A DNA stretch of 57,069 nucleotides from Bacteroidota bacterium (GTDB lineage: Bacteria > Bacteroidota > Bacteroidia > Chitinophagales > Chitinophagaceae), in the NCBI GenBank assembly GCA_023433755.1, contig JAEYUA010000054.1, forward strand, positions 1-57,069. The letters are read 5' to 3'. The position numbers and the translations under genes were made by a program. Numbering within the stretch: position 1 is the first letter of the stretch; the number at the start of each line of letters is the position of its first letter. Under the pieces are notes generated by a model. It searched no databases and had not been told where the DNA came from. It was given only the letters and a program-made list of their open reading frames with translations. This document shows positions 1-8,043 of this stretch, piece after piece.

Positions 1-708
1 TTTTCAGGTGTCGGCTGGACCTTCGAACATCCTCAGGGCCCCTACCGTGTCACTTTGATACGCTCCAGTGAAAATAAAAAAGACACAATTAAACAATTGA
101 TACCAGCCCGGTCTTCTGCCACAAAGCCTTACAGGATCACTGTACCGGTGCTGGCAGGCGGACAATACCAGGTGGAAGGCTGGAGTACAGACCTGGTACC
201 AAAAAAATTATTCTCTGCTTCACAAAATTTTGAATTCAGTAAGTCCACAGGAAAAAAAGCTTCCATTACCAAAAGACCCAACGAAAAATATCCCGGGCAG
301 AATGGTGCGTATAGCCTGGTTAATGGGATTTATTCAAATAAAGGACTGAGTTATCCTGACTGGCTGGGCTGGATCGGTGATGATATGGTAGCTACAATCG
401 ATTTGGGAAAAATAACTTCATTTGATTCAGTGAGGATCCATACACTCGATCAGAATGGAAGCTGGGTTTACCTGCCTAAATATGTCGAAGTGCTGGTCTC
501 CAATGATGGAAAAAAATTCACCTCTGTTGGAAGGTCAACCCAATTCAGGAATGAACACCTTACCATGGGATGGATCAATGTAAGCACAAAAGCAAAGAAA
601 GCAAGGTACGTACGGGTGATAGCCAAAAACTATGGACTCATTCCCGCCGGGCAACCCGGCGCCGGTACAAGGGCCTGGCTTTTCTGTGATGAAATACAGG
701 TGTATTGA
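1..708 (+). CDS. C-terminal part of a GH20 beta-hexosaminidase-like protein (5'-truncated by the window edge)
   Basis: The frame is open from base 1, so the start lies outside the window; 235 codons are visible. The first ~65 residues resemble the C-terminal beta-sandwich of bacterial hexosaminidases. From about residue 95 a discoidin-like F5/8 type C domain follows: an LVNG stretch, a GWIGDD turn, VATIDLG, YVEVLVSNDGKKF, and the closing ARYVRVIAKN ... WLFCDEIQVY. In Bacteroidota this tail is typical of secreted GH20 enzymes that release GlcNAc from chitin or glycoprotein glycans. The catalytic domain is not in view, so the GH20 call is inference, strengthened by the NagB-like gene that follows on the same strand. 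Another discoidin-bearing glycosidase is possible. Heptamer repeats begin directly after the stop. Confidence 0.6.
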   Translation, partial: FSGVGWTFEHPQGPYRVTLIRSSENKKDTIKQLIPARSSATKPYRITVPVLAGGQYQVEGWSTDLVPKKLFSASQNFEFSKSTGKKASITKRPNEKYPGQNGAYSLVNGIYSNKGLSYPDWLGWIGDDMVATIDLGKITSFDSVRIHTLDQNGSWVYLPKYVEVLVSNDGKKFTSVGRSTQFRNEHLTMGWINVSTKAKKARYVRVIAKNYGLIPAGQPGAGTRAWLFCDEIQVY

Positions 709-710
709 AA

Positions 711-890
711 AGTTCAAAGTCTTGAGTTCAAAGTTCAAAGTCACAGTAATCAGAGAATTGTGCGTTTGATATTTGCGATCATTAGTTTGAATTCTGGAAT
801 TTGAGCAGCTGACTTTGAACTTTGAACTAGGAATTTTATCAGTTATGAACCAGAGCTTGATTTTTGAATTTGAACCGCTGTCTTTGAACT
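711..890. repeat. Degenerate 7-bp tandem array with an 18-bp perfect inverted repeat
   Basis: Directly after the stop at 708 the sequence reads as heptamers AGTTCAA, AGTCTTG, AGTTCAA, AGTTCAA, AGTCACA (711-745). The segment 725-742 (AGTTCAAAGTTCAAAGTC) recurs as its exact reverse complement at 811-828, and a decayed copy lies at about 865-890. The spacer between this gene and the NagB fusion is otherwise empty apart from a promoter near its end. Confidence 0.75.
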
Positions 891-924
891 GCCCCTGCGG
901 GATTATGCGGTTAACCCTTTCCGT

Positions 925-959
925 TTTGTGCGGTTTTTAAACCATAGCGCTTATCTTAG
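925..959 (+). promoter_or_regulatory. Probable Bacteroidota-type promoter of the NagB/PIG-L gene
   Basis: TTTG at 925-928 is followed after 23 bp by TATCTTAG at 952-959, one mismatch from the TAnnTTTG -7 box. The ATG is 18 bp further on. Confidence 0.45.
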
Positions 960-977
960 TAGCCCAGAATAAAACAC

Positions 978-2906
978 ATGCAAAACCCGACCACTGATAT
1001 CAACCTGATTGATGCTTTTGAAAGAATACCGGTTAAAATATTTCCTGATCCGAAAGAAGGATCAAAATACGCGGCATCAGAAATTGCCCGCTTAGTAAAA
1101 GAAAAACAATCCAGAAATGAAAATCTTGTATTGGGACTGGCAACAGGATCTACTCCCCGCTCTCTTTATGCGGAACTGGTGAGAATGCATAAGGAAGAAG
1201 GATTGAGTTTTAAAAATGTGATCAGTTTCAATCTTGATGAATATTATCCCATTGACAATGATGCCTGGCAAAGCTATAACAGCTACATGCACCGGCACCT
1301 GTTTGATCATATCGATATCGCACCTGGAAACATTCATATTCCCAATGGAGAACTTCCAAAGGAATCAGTCAAGAAACATGGAATTGAATATGAAAAATTA
1401 ATAGAGGAAGCCGGTGGTATTGACCTGCAGATTCTTGGAATTGGCAACAACGGCCATATTGGTTTTAATGAACCCGGTTCCAGTATTTATTCGCGTACAA
1501 GACTCATCAATCTTGAGAACTCAACACGCCTGGCTAATGCTTATGAGTTTGCGAACATTTCGCAGGTACCAAGGCTGGCCATCACTATGGGCATCAGCAC
1601 CATTCTCAAGGCAAAAAAGATCATATTGCTGGCCTGGGGCCCGGGAAAAGCACCGGTGGTTCAGAAAGCAGTGGAGGGTAATGTTACCGAACAGGTTCCC
1701 GCCAGTTTATTGCAGCAGCACCACGATACAAGTTTTGTACTGGACCAGGCGGCGGCGGGTGAACTCACCCGTTTTAAATCACCCTGGCTCACCGGGGAGA
1801 TCCAGTGGGATTCCAGAATGATCAAAAAAGCCGTGGTCAACATGGCTTTGAAACTGAATAAACCTGTTCTTTCCCTCACCAATAATGATTATAATGAATT
1901 TGGCCTCGGTGACCTGATCGTAGAAGAAGGCGATGCATACGAAATCAACCTGCAGGTGTACTACCTGCTGCGTGATTCCATTACGGGCTGGCCCGGTGGC
2001 AAACCCGATGCACACCTGCCCACCCATCCCGAACGTTCCGAACCCTATCCAAAACGTGTGATCATTTTCTCACCACACCCCGATGATGATATCATCAGCA
2101 TGGGAGGTACCTTTCAGCGGCTGCACGACCAGGGCAATGATGTGCATGTGGCCTACCAGACTTCAGGCAATATTGCCGTGACGGATGAATTCGTGACCCG
2201 CTTCCTCGATTTCGCTGTAGGATTTGAAGAAATCGCGGGCATCAACAATGATAAATCTGAAAAGATTTTCGATGAAGTGCGTCATTATCTTTCCAATAAA
2301 AAAACAAACCAGGTGGATACGCCGCAGATCAGGGCCATCAAGGGTTTGATCCGTCGGGGTGAAGCCAGGGCAACCTGCCGCTATGTAGGTATTCCCGAGA
2401 AGAATGTACATTTTCAGAACTTACCATTTTACGAGACCGGCACTATAGAAAAAAACCCGATGGGTGAAGAAGACATCCAACTCACGATGGACCTGCTACG
2501 TGAGATCAAACCGCACCAGGTTTTTTGCGCGGGTGACCTGGCGGATCCTCATGGCACACATAAGGTTTGTCTTGATGTAGTGCTGGAAGCACTCAAAAGG
2601 TTAAAGGCGGAAAAACATGACTGGATTCAGCATTGCTGGATCTGGCTGTACAAAGGCGCCTGGCAGGAATGGAATATCGAGGAGATAGAAATGGCCGTGC
2701 CCATGAGTCCCGACCAGGTGATGAAAAAACGCTATGGCATTTTTATTCACCAGTCACAAAAGGATATGGTGCCCTTCCAGGGCAGTGATGCAAGGGAGTT
2801 CTGGCAGAGGGCCGAAGAAAGAAATGCCACCACGGCGGATTTATATGCCCGCCTGGGACTTACCCATTACGCGGCCATGGAAGCTTTTGTGCGGTGGAGA
2901 TATTAA
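978..2906 (+). CDS. nagB: Glucosamine-6-phosphate deaminase (NagB-like) fused to a PIG-L/LmbE-type deacetylase
   Basis: This 642-residue cytoplasmic protein has two enzyme modules. Residues ~15-270 are NagB/SIS-like: LGLATGSTPRSLYAEL binds sugar phosphate, FNLDEYYPI carries the proton-abstracting Asp of the family, and GIGNNGHIGFNEPGS (~154-168) holds the His and Glu used in ring opening. Residues ~360-600 are PIG-L/LmbE-like: the zinc motif SPHPDDD (~365-371) and the later DPHGTH (~522-527). NagB converts GlcN-6-P to fructose-6-P and ammonia; PIG-L proteins remove N-acetyl groups from GlcNAc derivatives. The fusion is known in Bacteroidota and suggests deacetylation and deamination in one chain, but the second module's substrate is unproven. 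At the site of E. coli NagB Asp141 (GNDGHI) this protein has Asn. It probably handles amino sugars released by the preceding hexosaminidase-like protein. Confidence 0.85.
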   Translation: MQNPTTDINLIDAFERIPVKIFPDPKEGSKYAASEIARLVKEKQSRNENLVLGLATGSTPRSLYAELVRMHKEEGLSFKNVISFNLDEYYPIDNDAWQSYNSYMHRHLFDHIDIAPGNIHIPNGELPKESVKKHGIEYEKLIEEAGGIDLQILGIGNNGHIGFNEPGSSIYSRTRLINLENSTRLANAYEFANISQVPRLAITMGISTILKAKKIILLAWGPGKAPVVQKAVEGNVTEQVPASLLQQHHDTSFVLDQAAAGELTRFKSPWLTGEIQWDSRMIKKAVVNMALKLNKPVLSLTNNDYNEFGLGDLIVEEGDAYEINLQVYYLLRDSITGWPGGKPDAHLPTHPERSEPYPKRVIIFSPHPDDDIISMGGTFQRLHDQGNDVHVAYQTSGNIAVTDEFVTRFLDFAVGFEEIAGINNDKSEKIFDEVRHYLSNKKTNQVDTPQIRAIKGLIRRGEARATCRYVGIPEKNVHFQNLPFYETGTIEKNPMGEEDIQLTMDLLREIKPHQVFCAGDLADPHGTHKVCLDVVLEALKRLKAEKHDWIQHCWIWLYKGAWQEWNIEEIEMAVPMSPDQVMKKRYGIFIHQSQKDMVPFQGSDAREFWQRAEERNATTADLYARLGLTHYAAMEAFVRWRY

Positions 2907-2951
2907 ATGGCTGCCTGGTTTTAAATTTAAACCCGGTTTTTTGTTTTGCCT

Positions 2952-2983
2952 TTTGGCATTGAAAGCCTTATCCCCTATTTTTG
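2952..2983 (+). promoter_or_regulatory. Promoter of tRNA-Arg
   Basis: TTTG at 2952-2955, 20 bp, then TATTTTTG at 2976-2983, an exact match to TTTG-N20-TAnnTTTG. The tRNA begins 33 bp downstream. Confidence 0.65.
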
Positions 2984-3015
2984 CAACCCATTTGGACGTT
3001 TACCAGGTGGAGTAT

Positions 3016-3089
3016 GGCCCCGTAGCTCAACTGAATAGAGCATCTGACTACGGATCAGAAGGTTTCAGGTTTGAATCCTGACGGGGTCA
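3016..3089 (+). tRNA. tRNA-Arg (anticodon ACG)
   Basis: The cloverleaf is complete: the acceptor stem 3016-3022 pairs with 3082-3088 (one G-U), the anticodon stem is TCTGA/TCAGA around the loop CTACGGA giving anticodon ACG, and the T stem TCAGG/CCTGA (3065-3069 with 3077-3081) encloses the 7-base loop TTTGAAT. CCA is not encoded. ACG would be deaminated to ICG and read CGU, CGC and CGA codons. A strong promoter and a terminator flank it, so it is a stand-alone gene. Confidence 0.93.
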
Positions 3090-3093
3090 CGAA

Positions 3094-3119
3094 GCCCGCT
3101 TTTATGGCGGGTTTTTTTT
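3094..3119 (+). terminator. Rho-independent terminator of tRNA-Arg
   Basis: CCCGC at 3095-3099 pairs with GCGGG at 3107-3111 (plus a G-U pair), followed by eight T (3112-3119). Confidence 0.8.
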
Positions 3120-3180
3120 ATGTTAGCCCCTTCCATATTTATTGATTGTAATCGAAAATATTTAATGCACACTAGACAGT

Positions 3181-3210
3181 GGCCAATGGCAATTGGCTAT
3201 TGGCAAAATT
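3181..3210. repeat. Short heptamer array, RGC-type
   Basis: The run reads as GGCCAAT, GGCAATT, GGCTATT, GGCAAAA. It is the same unit type as the arrays near 33741, 43897 and 53458, and lies between the tRNA terminator and the PAS kinase. Confidence 0.6.
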
Positions 3211-3347
3211 GCATTTCCCCGTTTTAATAAGCGTACCCTGCATTAATTTTCTCATAACAACGCTTACCAATGTCTAAGTATTAAACTCTAGTGATTCATA
3301 GTTTGATCTGTTTTACTATGAATGGCCGGGCTATTATATTTCTTTGT

Positions 3348-5516
3348 ATGGTGAAAAACCACCTGATCATGCCTCCTGAGGGGCAACCCAAACATAATAT
3401 CCATCCTTCCAAAATCCTCAGGTCCATCATTGATGTGGTAGCCGCCATTGATTTGCAGGGAACTATAGTTTACATCAATCCATCGGCAATTGATCTCTAC
3501 GGATATACTGCTGAAGAACTCACAGGCAGGTCCTTTGTAGAGTTTGTCCTGCCTGAGGACCTTCAGTACTGTTATAGATCCATGCAGGAAGGTCTGAATG
3601 GCGTATCCGGATCCAATTGGGAAAGCCGCATTGTTCACCAGAATGGCAGCATCATTCCCCTGATCTGCTCTGGCAGGTGGGATGAGGAAGACCAGTTGTT
3701 TTATTGCGTGTTGCGCAACGGTATGGAGAAAAAAGCAATGGAGGACCGGCTGGACATGGCAAGGCAGCAGGCACGAATCGCCCATTTTGAGTTTGATTTC
3801 ACGGGTAAAAAACAAAATTATTTTTCCGGAAATTTTTTTGAGATCCTCGGTATTTCCAGGGATCATGAAAGGGATTTTGATTTTGAAAGTCTTCAACTCC
3901 TGGTGCATCCAGATGACCGGAAAGCCGTAATGGAAAAAGAATGGTTTCATCAAAAGCATAGCAAACATTCCATTGATTACCGTTTACTGCACGCTGACGG
4001 CAGCATTTCCTTTATTCACCGGGTAGCCTATCTCCACAAAGATGACAGGGGAAGCCTTGTAAGAATCATGGGTACCATCCAGGATATTACCGATCGCAAG
4101 CTTACTGAACTTGCATTGCAGCAAAGCGAGGCCCGGTTCAGGTCGCTGATAGAGTATGGCAATACCATTACAGGAATCATCAGTTCCGAAGGCCTGTATA
4201 CTTATGTGAGTGATAATGTGGAAAGGTTGCTAGGTTATAATAAATCAGAACTCCTGGGTACAAGCGGGTTTGATTATATCCACCCGGATGACATCAACAA
4301 CATGCTGACGACACTTGAATCCGCACTTACACGTGATGTTTTGTTATCACCTCAATTCCGTTTCCGGAACAAACAGGGTGACTGGCGATGGATGGAAGTT
4401 ACCTTCATCAACCAGGTGAATAATCCATCCGTGAATGGTTTTATAGTTCAAAGCCGCGATGTAACTGAAAAAAAGTTAAAGGATGAAAAGCTGTTGCTTA
4501 GTGAAAAGAAATTCAAATCACTGATCCAGAACAGCGCTGATCTCGTAGCCATCATTGACCAGGATGGCACGTTTACCTATGTGAGTGATAATATTTTTTC
4601 CCAGCTTCAATATCGTCCTGAAGAAGTCATCGGGCGTAACGCTTATGATTTCCTGGTGGAGGAAGACCGGGAAAGAGTTGCACAGGAAATTGTAAAACTG
4701 ATGTCCGGCACCAGTGAAGGGAAAGGTATCCAGCACAGGTTCCGCCATAAGGATGGCTCCATGATCTGGTTTGAGACCAAGGGCTCCAACCTGTATGGCC
4801 ACTCCAGCATCAAGGGTTTTATGGTGAATACCAGAAACATCCATGAAAGAGTAAAGTTGCAGGAAAAGCTGAAGCAGGAAGAAGCCAATAAACAAAAAGA
4901 GATCACCGCGGCCGTGATCAGGGCACAGGAAACAGAAAGGTCACAACTGGGTCTTGAATTGCATGATAATGTGAACCAGGTGCTGACCACGGTGAAACTT
5001 TATAATGAAATGTACCTGACAGGGTATGTACAGGATAAAAACCTGCTGGTAAAATCAACGAAGTATACACAGGATTGTATCAATGAAATAAGAAGTATTT
5101 CCAAAAGACTTTCTGCTCCCACCCTCGGAAATATCAGCCTGAGAGATTCCATACGCGACCTCGTGGATTCCATCAATGATACAAAACGGCTGGAGATTAT
5201 TTATTGCGCAGAGCAGTTGAACCAGGTATCTGTTTCAGAAGACCTGCACCTGGCTATTTACCGCATTGTACAGGAAGGAATCAACAATATTCTTAAATAT
5301 GCTAAGGCTAAATCGGCATGGGTAAGGCTGGAACTTCAGAATAATCATATCCTGCTGATAATTGCTGATGATGGTGTTGGTTTTGATACCCGGAAAAAAA
5401 GAGGAGGCATCGGCATAACCAATATGATGACAAGGGCTGAAAATGTGAATGCAAAATTCTCACTGGTAAGTGCACCGGGGGATGGCTGCGAAATTAAAAT
5501 TGCTTTTCCTTTATAA
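3348..5516 (+). CDS. Multi-PAS sensor histidine kinase (HisKA_3/NarX-like)
   Basis: A soluble sensor kinase without membrane segments. Four PAS-type modules follow one another: the first with AIDLQGTIVYINPSA and YGYTAEEL, the second with the HPDDR motif, the third and fourth each with YVSDN. Each of the last three ends near a PAC-like stretch such as GTIQDITDRK. The transmitter starts with QETERSQLGLELHDNVNQ, whose His is the predicted phosphorylation site; the ATPase domain shows DDGVGFD and GGIGITNM. This dimerisation type normally pairs with a LuxR-type response regulator, but none is adjacent, so the partner and signal are unknown. The frame is open from ATG 3291. ATG 3348 was chosen because TTTCTTTG directly precedes it; 3318 and 3369 are also possible. 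Confidence 0.88.
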   Translation: MVKNHLIMPPEGQPKHNIHPSKILRSIIDVVAAIDLQGTIVYINPSAIDLYGYTAEELTGRSFVEFVLPEDLQYCYRSMQEGLNGVSGSNWESRIVHQNGSIIPLICSGRWDEEDQLFYCVLRNGMEKKAMEDRLDMARQQARIAHFEFDFTGKKQNYFSGNFFEILGISRDHERDFDFESLQLLVHPDDRKAVMEKEWFHQKHSKHSIDYRLLHADGSISFIHRVAYLHKDDRGSLVRIMGTIQDITDRKLTELALQQSEARFRSLIEYGNTITGIISSEGLYTYVSDNVERLLGYNKSELLGTSGFDYIHPDDINNMLTTLESALTRDVLLSPQFRFRNKQGDWRWMEVTFINQVNNPSVNGFIVQSRDVTEKKLKDEKLLLSEKKFKSLIQNSADLVAIIDQDGTFTYVSDNIFSQLQYRPEEVIGRNAYDFLVEEDRERVAQEIVKLMSGTSEGKGIQHRFRHKDGSMIWFETKGSNLYGHSSIKGFMVNTRNIHERVKLQEKLKQEEANKQKEITAAVIRAQETERSQLGLELHDNVNQVLTTVKLYNEMYLTGYVQDKNLLVKSTKYTQDCINEIRSISKRLSAPTLGNISLRDSIRDLVDSINDTKRLEIIYCAEQLNQVSVSEDLHLAIYRIVQEGINNILKYAKAKSAWVRLELQNNHILLIIADDGVGFDTRKKRGGIGITNMMTRAENVNAKFSLVSAPGDGCEIKIAFPL

Positions 5517-5601
5517 AAGCACCGGTTATCTTTTTAATCCAATAGAAAGAAGATTGAACAATTTAGTAGAGAATTGATGTAATGCTCGCACATCGTACCA
5601 G

Positions 5602-5661
5602 ATCCTTCACCCGCAAATCATTCATTAGAGAACAATGTGTATCCGGCGGGTTCAGGATGCA
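5602..5661 (+). repeat. 60-bp direct repeat, copy 1 (partner at 6271-6330)
   Basis: It begins ATCCTTCACCCGCAAATCAT and ends GGGTTCAGGATGCA. It differs from 6271-6330 at 6 of 60 positions without gaps. The two copies bracket the repeat block. Confidence 0.85.
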
Positions 5662-5689
5662 GGCCCGCTGCGGTGCTGAGAGGTCCTTC

Positions 5690-5895
5690 GTCGCGCAGTT
5701 ACTTTACTACAGAACAGTGCGGCTGAGGCGCTCCTCAGGATGACAATGAGTTAATGATAGAACGGTGTTTATAAGTTAGAGATCGAAAAAGATTTTTCTC
5801 CATTGTCGCGCGGTTACTTTACCAGAGAATAGTGCGGCTAAGGCGCTCCTCAGGATGTCACTGAGTTGATATGAGAACGATGTTTATAAATTAGA
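5690..5895 (-). repeat. Two tandem 91-bp units, minus-oriented GTCATCCTGAGGAGC element
   Basis: Units 5690-5780 and 5805-5895 match at about 78 of 91 positions, spaced 115 bp apart. Each contains the reverse complement of the core TGTCATCCTGAGGAGCG (5729-5745, and 5844-5860 with one mismatch). Confidence 0.8.
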
Positions 5896-5941
5896 TATAA
5901 GGAAATGCTTTTTCTTGCTAAAATTATTCGAAACGATAGCT

Positions 5942-6150
5942 GGATAAAATTTTGAATTAAGTTAACCCCTTGTCATCCTGAGGAGCGGAGTCGGAAGCAC
6001 TGTTCTCTCAACAACATCACCAGCGATGTTGTTCAGGGGGGCGTTAAACAATAAGCCGGATAAATTTCCTAAAGTAGTTCACCCCTTGTCATCCTGAGGA
6101 GCGGAGTCAGAGACACTGTTCTCTCAACCACATCACCAGCGACGAAGGAT
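5942..6150 (+). repeat. 116-bp tandem duplication, plus-oriented GTCATCCTGAGGAGC element
   Basis: Unit 1 is 5942-6057 and unit 2 begins at 6058. Both run GGATAAA ... CCCCTTGTCATCCTGAGGAG ... CACTGTTCTCTCAAC ... ACATCACCAGCGA. The core is exact at 5971-5987 and 6087-6103. Unit 1 also carries a 9-bp hairpin, AACAACATC with GATGTTGTT (6010-6033). Confidence 0.8.
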
Positions 6151-6270
6151 CACAGCGGCACTGTTCTGTGAGTATCCTGAGCCGGGCAGACACATCGCAT
6201 ACGACCATTTCACCGGCGAAGGATCTGGTACGATGGCGGCGCACCTAAGTGAACTCGTAGCCCGTACAAT

Positions 6271-6330
6271 ATCCTTCACCCGCAAATCATTCATGAGAGA
6301 ACAGAGTATACCCTGCGGGTTCAGGATGCA
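6271..6330 (+). repeat. 60-bp direct repeat, copy 2 (partner at 5602-5661)
   Basis: 54 of 60 positions are identical with 5602-5661, in the same orientation. Confidence 0.85.
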
Positions 6331-6368
6331 TATTCCATCTGCTACCCGCATATGAAGAAGCAGCCTGT

Positions 6369-6944
6369 TTAAAATTGCTTGGGCTTTTGCCTTTTCGCTG
6401 CCAGCTTTGCTATTTCATCAATCCGCTTCTGGCGGGTCTCCGGTCTTTTGGCTAATACCAGCCATTGGAGGATGGCCAGGCGGGTGGATGGACTCAAGCC
6501 TGTAAAATAGGTTTGCGAACCTTTGTATTTTTTTAATGCAGTTTCCAGGTCTTTTGGAATGATATCAATATTGGTCAGTATATCCCAGCAACCATTCTCT
6601 TTAGCCAGTTTAATGCTTTCCATTCCGGCAATGGTCATTCGACCCTCCGCTTCCAGTTTTTTTACTTTTTCCTTATTGATAGCGGACCAAACACTTTTTG
6701 GTTTTCTTTTACTGAATAACTGGGTGAAGCGATCCTTATCAAGTGTTTTACGGGTGCTGTCGATCCAACCAAAACATAGTGCTTCCTCTACAGCTTCATT
6801 ATAACTGATAGAAGGAGTTGCTGTATGCTTTTTATAATAGACCAGCCAGACAGAAGATTTTGAATGGTGATATTTTTTAAGCCAGTTCCGCCAGGCCTTG
6901 ATATCCCCCGGGCAAAAACTTTCGGATTCTTTTGTTTCCGCCAT
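6369..6944 (-). CDS. YdeI/OmpD-associated family protein
   Basis: A 191-residue protein without a signal peptide. Its sequence follows the YdeI/OmdA pattern: an N-terminal WRNWLKKYHHSKSSVWLVYYKK segment, then YNEAVEEALCFGWIDST, then QLFSKRKPKSVWSAINKEKV, and a C-terminal helical part ending in SPSTRLAILQWL and a Lys/Arg-rich tail. Family members have been linked to resistance to antimicrobial peptides and bacteriocins, but the molecular activity is not established, so only the family is called. The ATG at 6944 is the natural start. Two other small minus-strand genes lie upstream and the repeat block lies just downstream. Confidence 0.8.
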   Translation of the reverse strand: MAETKESESFCPGDIKAWRNWLKKYHHSKSSVWLVYYKKHTATPSISYNEAVEEALCFGWIDSTRKTLDKDRFTQLFSKRKPKSVWSAINKEKVKKLEAEGRMTIAGMESIKLAKENGCWDILTNIDIIPKDLETALKKYKGSQTYFTGLSPSTRLAILQWLVLAKRPETRQKRIDEIAKLAAKRQKPKQF

Positions 6945-6984
6945 TGCTGAAATTTAAAATGAATGAAGCTTTCAATTTACAACC

Positions 6985-7503
6985 TTAGGTTTTATTTGAC
7001 GGTTTTTTCAGTTTCCGGATCCGCGCATTCAAGGAAGGAATATTTTCTTTAGATATTTTTTCCAATAACTGATTAAATTTTTCCTGGTCCTGCTGCCTGG
7101 CAACAGATAAACAGGCAAGTCCCTCAAGGGCATTCACTCTCACTATCCTGCTTTCCAAGGGACTGGATGCCCAATTGAATAAAATTTTCCAGGCTCCTGC
7201 CCTCTCCCTGTTATTCATTTCCATCCTGGGTAATAACTGGGCCAGGTGCCATTTCAGTTCTTTATTTTCTGCAACAGAGGAAAGTGCCAGCAATTTTTTA
7301 TAGTGAGGCTTGAGGTAAGAAGGATGTTTTACCGTGATCTTTTCAATGGAATCTGCGGCACGCATCACTTTCAAACGGTCGCTATGAAACAGAAAATCAA
7401 ACAAGCGGTCGAAATCTGCCTGGGTTCTGACCAGCTTTACCAGGTCATTACTCCTACCAATGGACCGCAGATCTGCACCTTCCAGGTATGTTTCTATTTT
7501 CAT
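6985..7503 (-). CDS. HEAT/ARM-repeat-like protein of unknown function
   Basis: A 172-residue cytoplasmic protein, not recognised as a named family. It is almost entirely helical, with repeated ~35-residue helix pairs: FDFLFHSDRLKVMRAADSIEKITVKHPSYLKPHYKKLLAL, then ELKWHLAQLLPRM, then RIVRVNALEGLACLS. This is the look of HEAT/ARM solenoids, which usually act as protein-binding scaffolds. The C-terminus is basic (IRKLKKPSNKT). It lies 40 bp upstream of the YdeI-like gene on the same strand and may be cotranscribed with it. No function is assigned. Confidence 0.65.
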   Translation of the reverse strand: MKIETYLEGADLRSIGRSNDLVKLVRTQADFDRLFDFLFHSDRLKVMRAADSIEKITVKHPSYLKPHYKKLLALSSVAENKELKWHLAQLLPRMEMNNRERAGAWKILFNWASSPLESRIVRVNALEGLACLSVARQQDQEKFNQLLEKISKENIPSLNARIRKLKKPSNKT

Positions 7504-7528
7504 TCGTGAGTTGTAGCAATTAATTCAA

Positions 7529-8032
7529 TTACCGTAGATAAAACTGAAAAGTTTCAGAACTGCTAAAACGATACTTACCAGAATGCCGTCTCAAAATGAT
7601 CGCCTTGTCTGTTATATTACCTGTATAATTAAAACCATATCTCAACTCCCCTGAAACATTGTTTGTTCGAATCCCTGGTCTTTTGATGATATTACCAGAA
7701 CTGTCAACCAGGAAAGGTTCAGTATAAGCTTCTGTTGTACTGACTGTGAATTGTAAATGACCATCATTGCCAACAACCAGGTTCTTTAATTCTGTAAAAT
7801 AATAAACCGTATCCTCAGTCATTGAATTTTGCAGGTAAAGTGTGAACTTCTCAGAACCCAGGTAATGCCCCGAATGTTTACCATTGACTGATGTAAGAAC
7901 AAGGATATGATTACTCCCCTCAATGGGTTTGCCGCATTGATAGACCTGCGTTTTAATTGCTTGTTTTGATGCGTCCGTGCCTGAACTTAACACCAGGTTC
8001 AGAACAGTCGCAATGATCAACAGGATTTTCAT
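7529..8032 (-). CDS. Small secreted protein of unknown function
   Basis: A 167-residue protein with a short N-terminal hydrophobic segment (MKILLIIATVLNLVLSSG) that reads as a signal peptide, with no Cys for lipidation at its end. The mature part is beta-rich and has a single Cys (YQCGKPI). It matches no family I recognise. It lies 11 bp downstream of the glucan-locus regulator on the same strand and could be cotranscribed with it, but nothing in its sequence ties it to glycans. The HEAT-like gene follows after 25 bp. Confidence 0.55.
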   Translation of the reverse strand: MKILLIIATVLNLVLSSGTDASKQAIKTQVYQCGKPIEGSNHILVLTSVNGKHSGHYLGSEKFTLYLQNSMTEDTVYYFTELKNLVVGNDGHLQFTVSTTEAYTEPFLVDSSGNIIKRPGIRTNNVSGELRYGFNYTGNITDKAIILRRHSGKYRFSSSETFQFYLR

Positions 8033-8043
8033 TGCAATAATTA

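Larger units (their letters stand above)
5517..6368. other. Gene-free 0.85-kb spacer filled with repeats
   Basis: No convincing gene was found between the PAS kinase and the YdeI-like gene. The short open frames here run through repeated DNA. The block holds a 60-bp direct repeat at its edges, two minus-oriented and two plus-oriented copies of a core resembling TGTCATCCTGAGGAGCG, and a 116-bp tandem duplication; each is listed separately. Confidence 0.8.

Noticed and set aside
3181..3210. CRISPR array, considered for the regularly spaced short repeats here and elsewhere
   Set aside because: The units are 7 bp and contiguous, without unique spacers, and no cas genes are in the window.
3288..3968. 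226-codon minus-strand frame opposite the PAS kinase
   Set aside because: It is antisense to the first two PAS domains, which are clearly coding; the reverse frame has no family features.
6133..6351. 72-codon minus-strand frame within the repeat island
   Set aside because: It runs through the tandem element and the 60-bp repeat, with no start signals or family resemblance.
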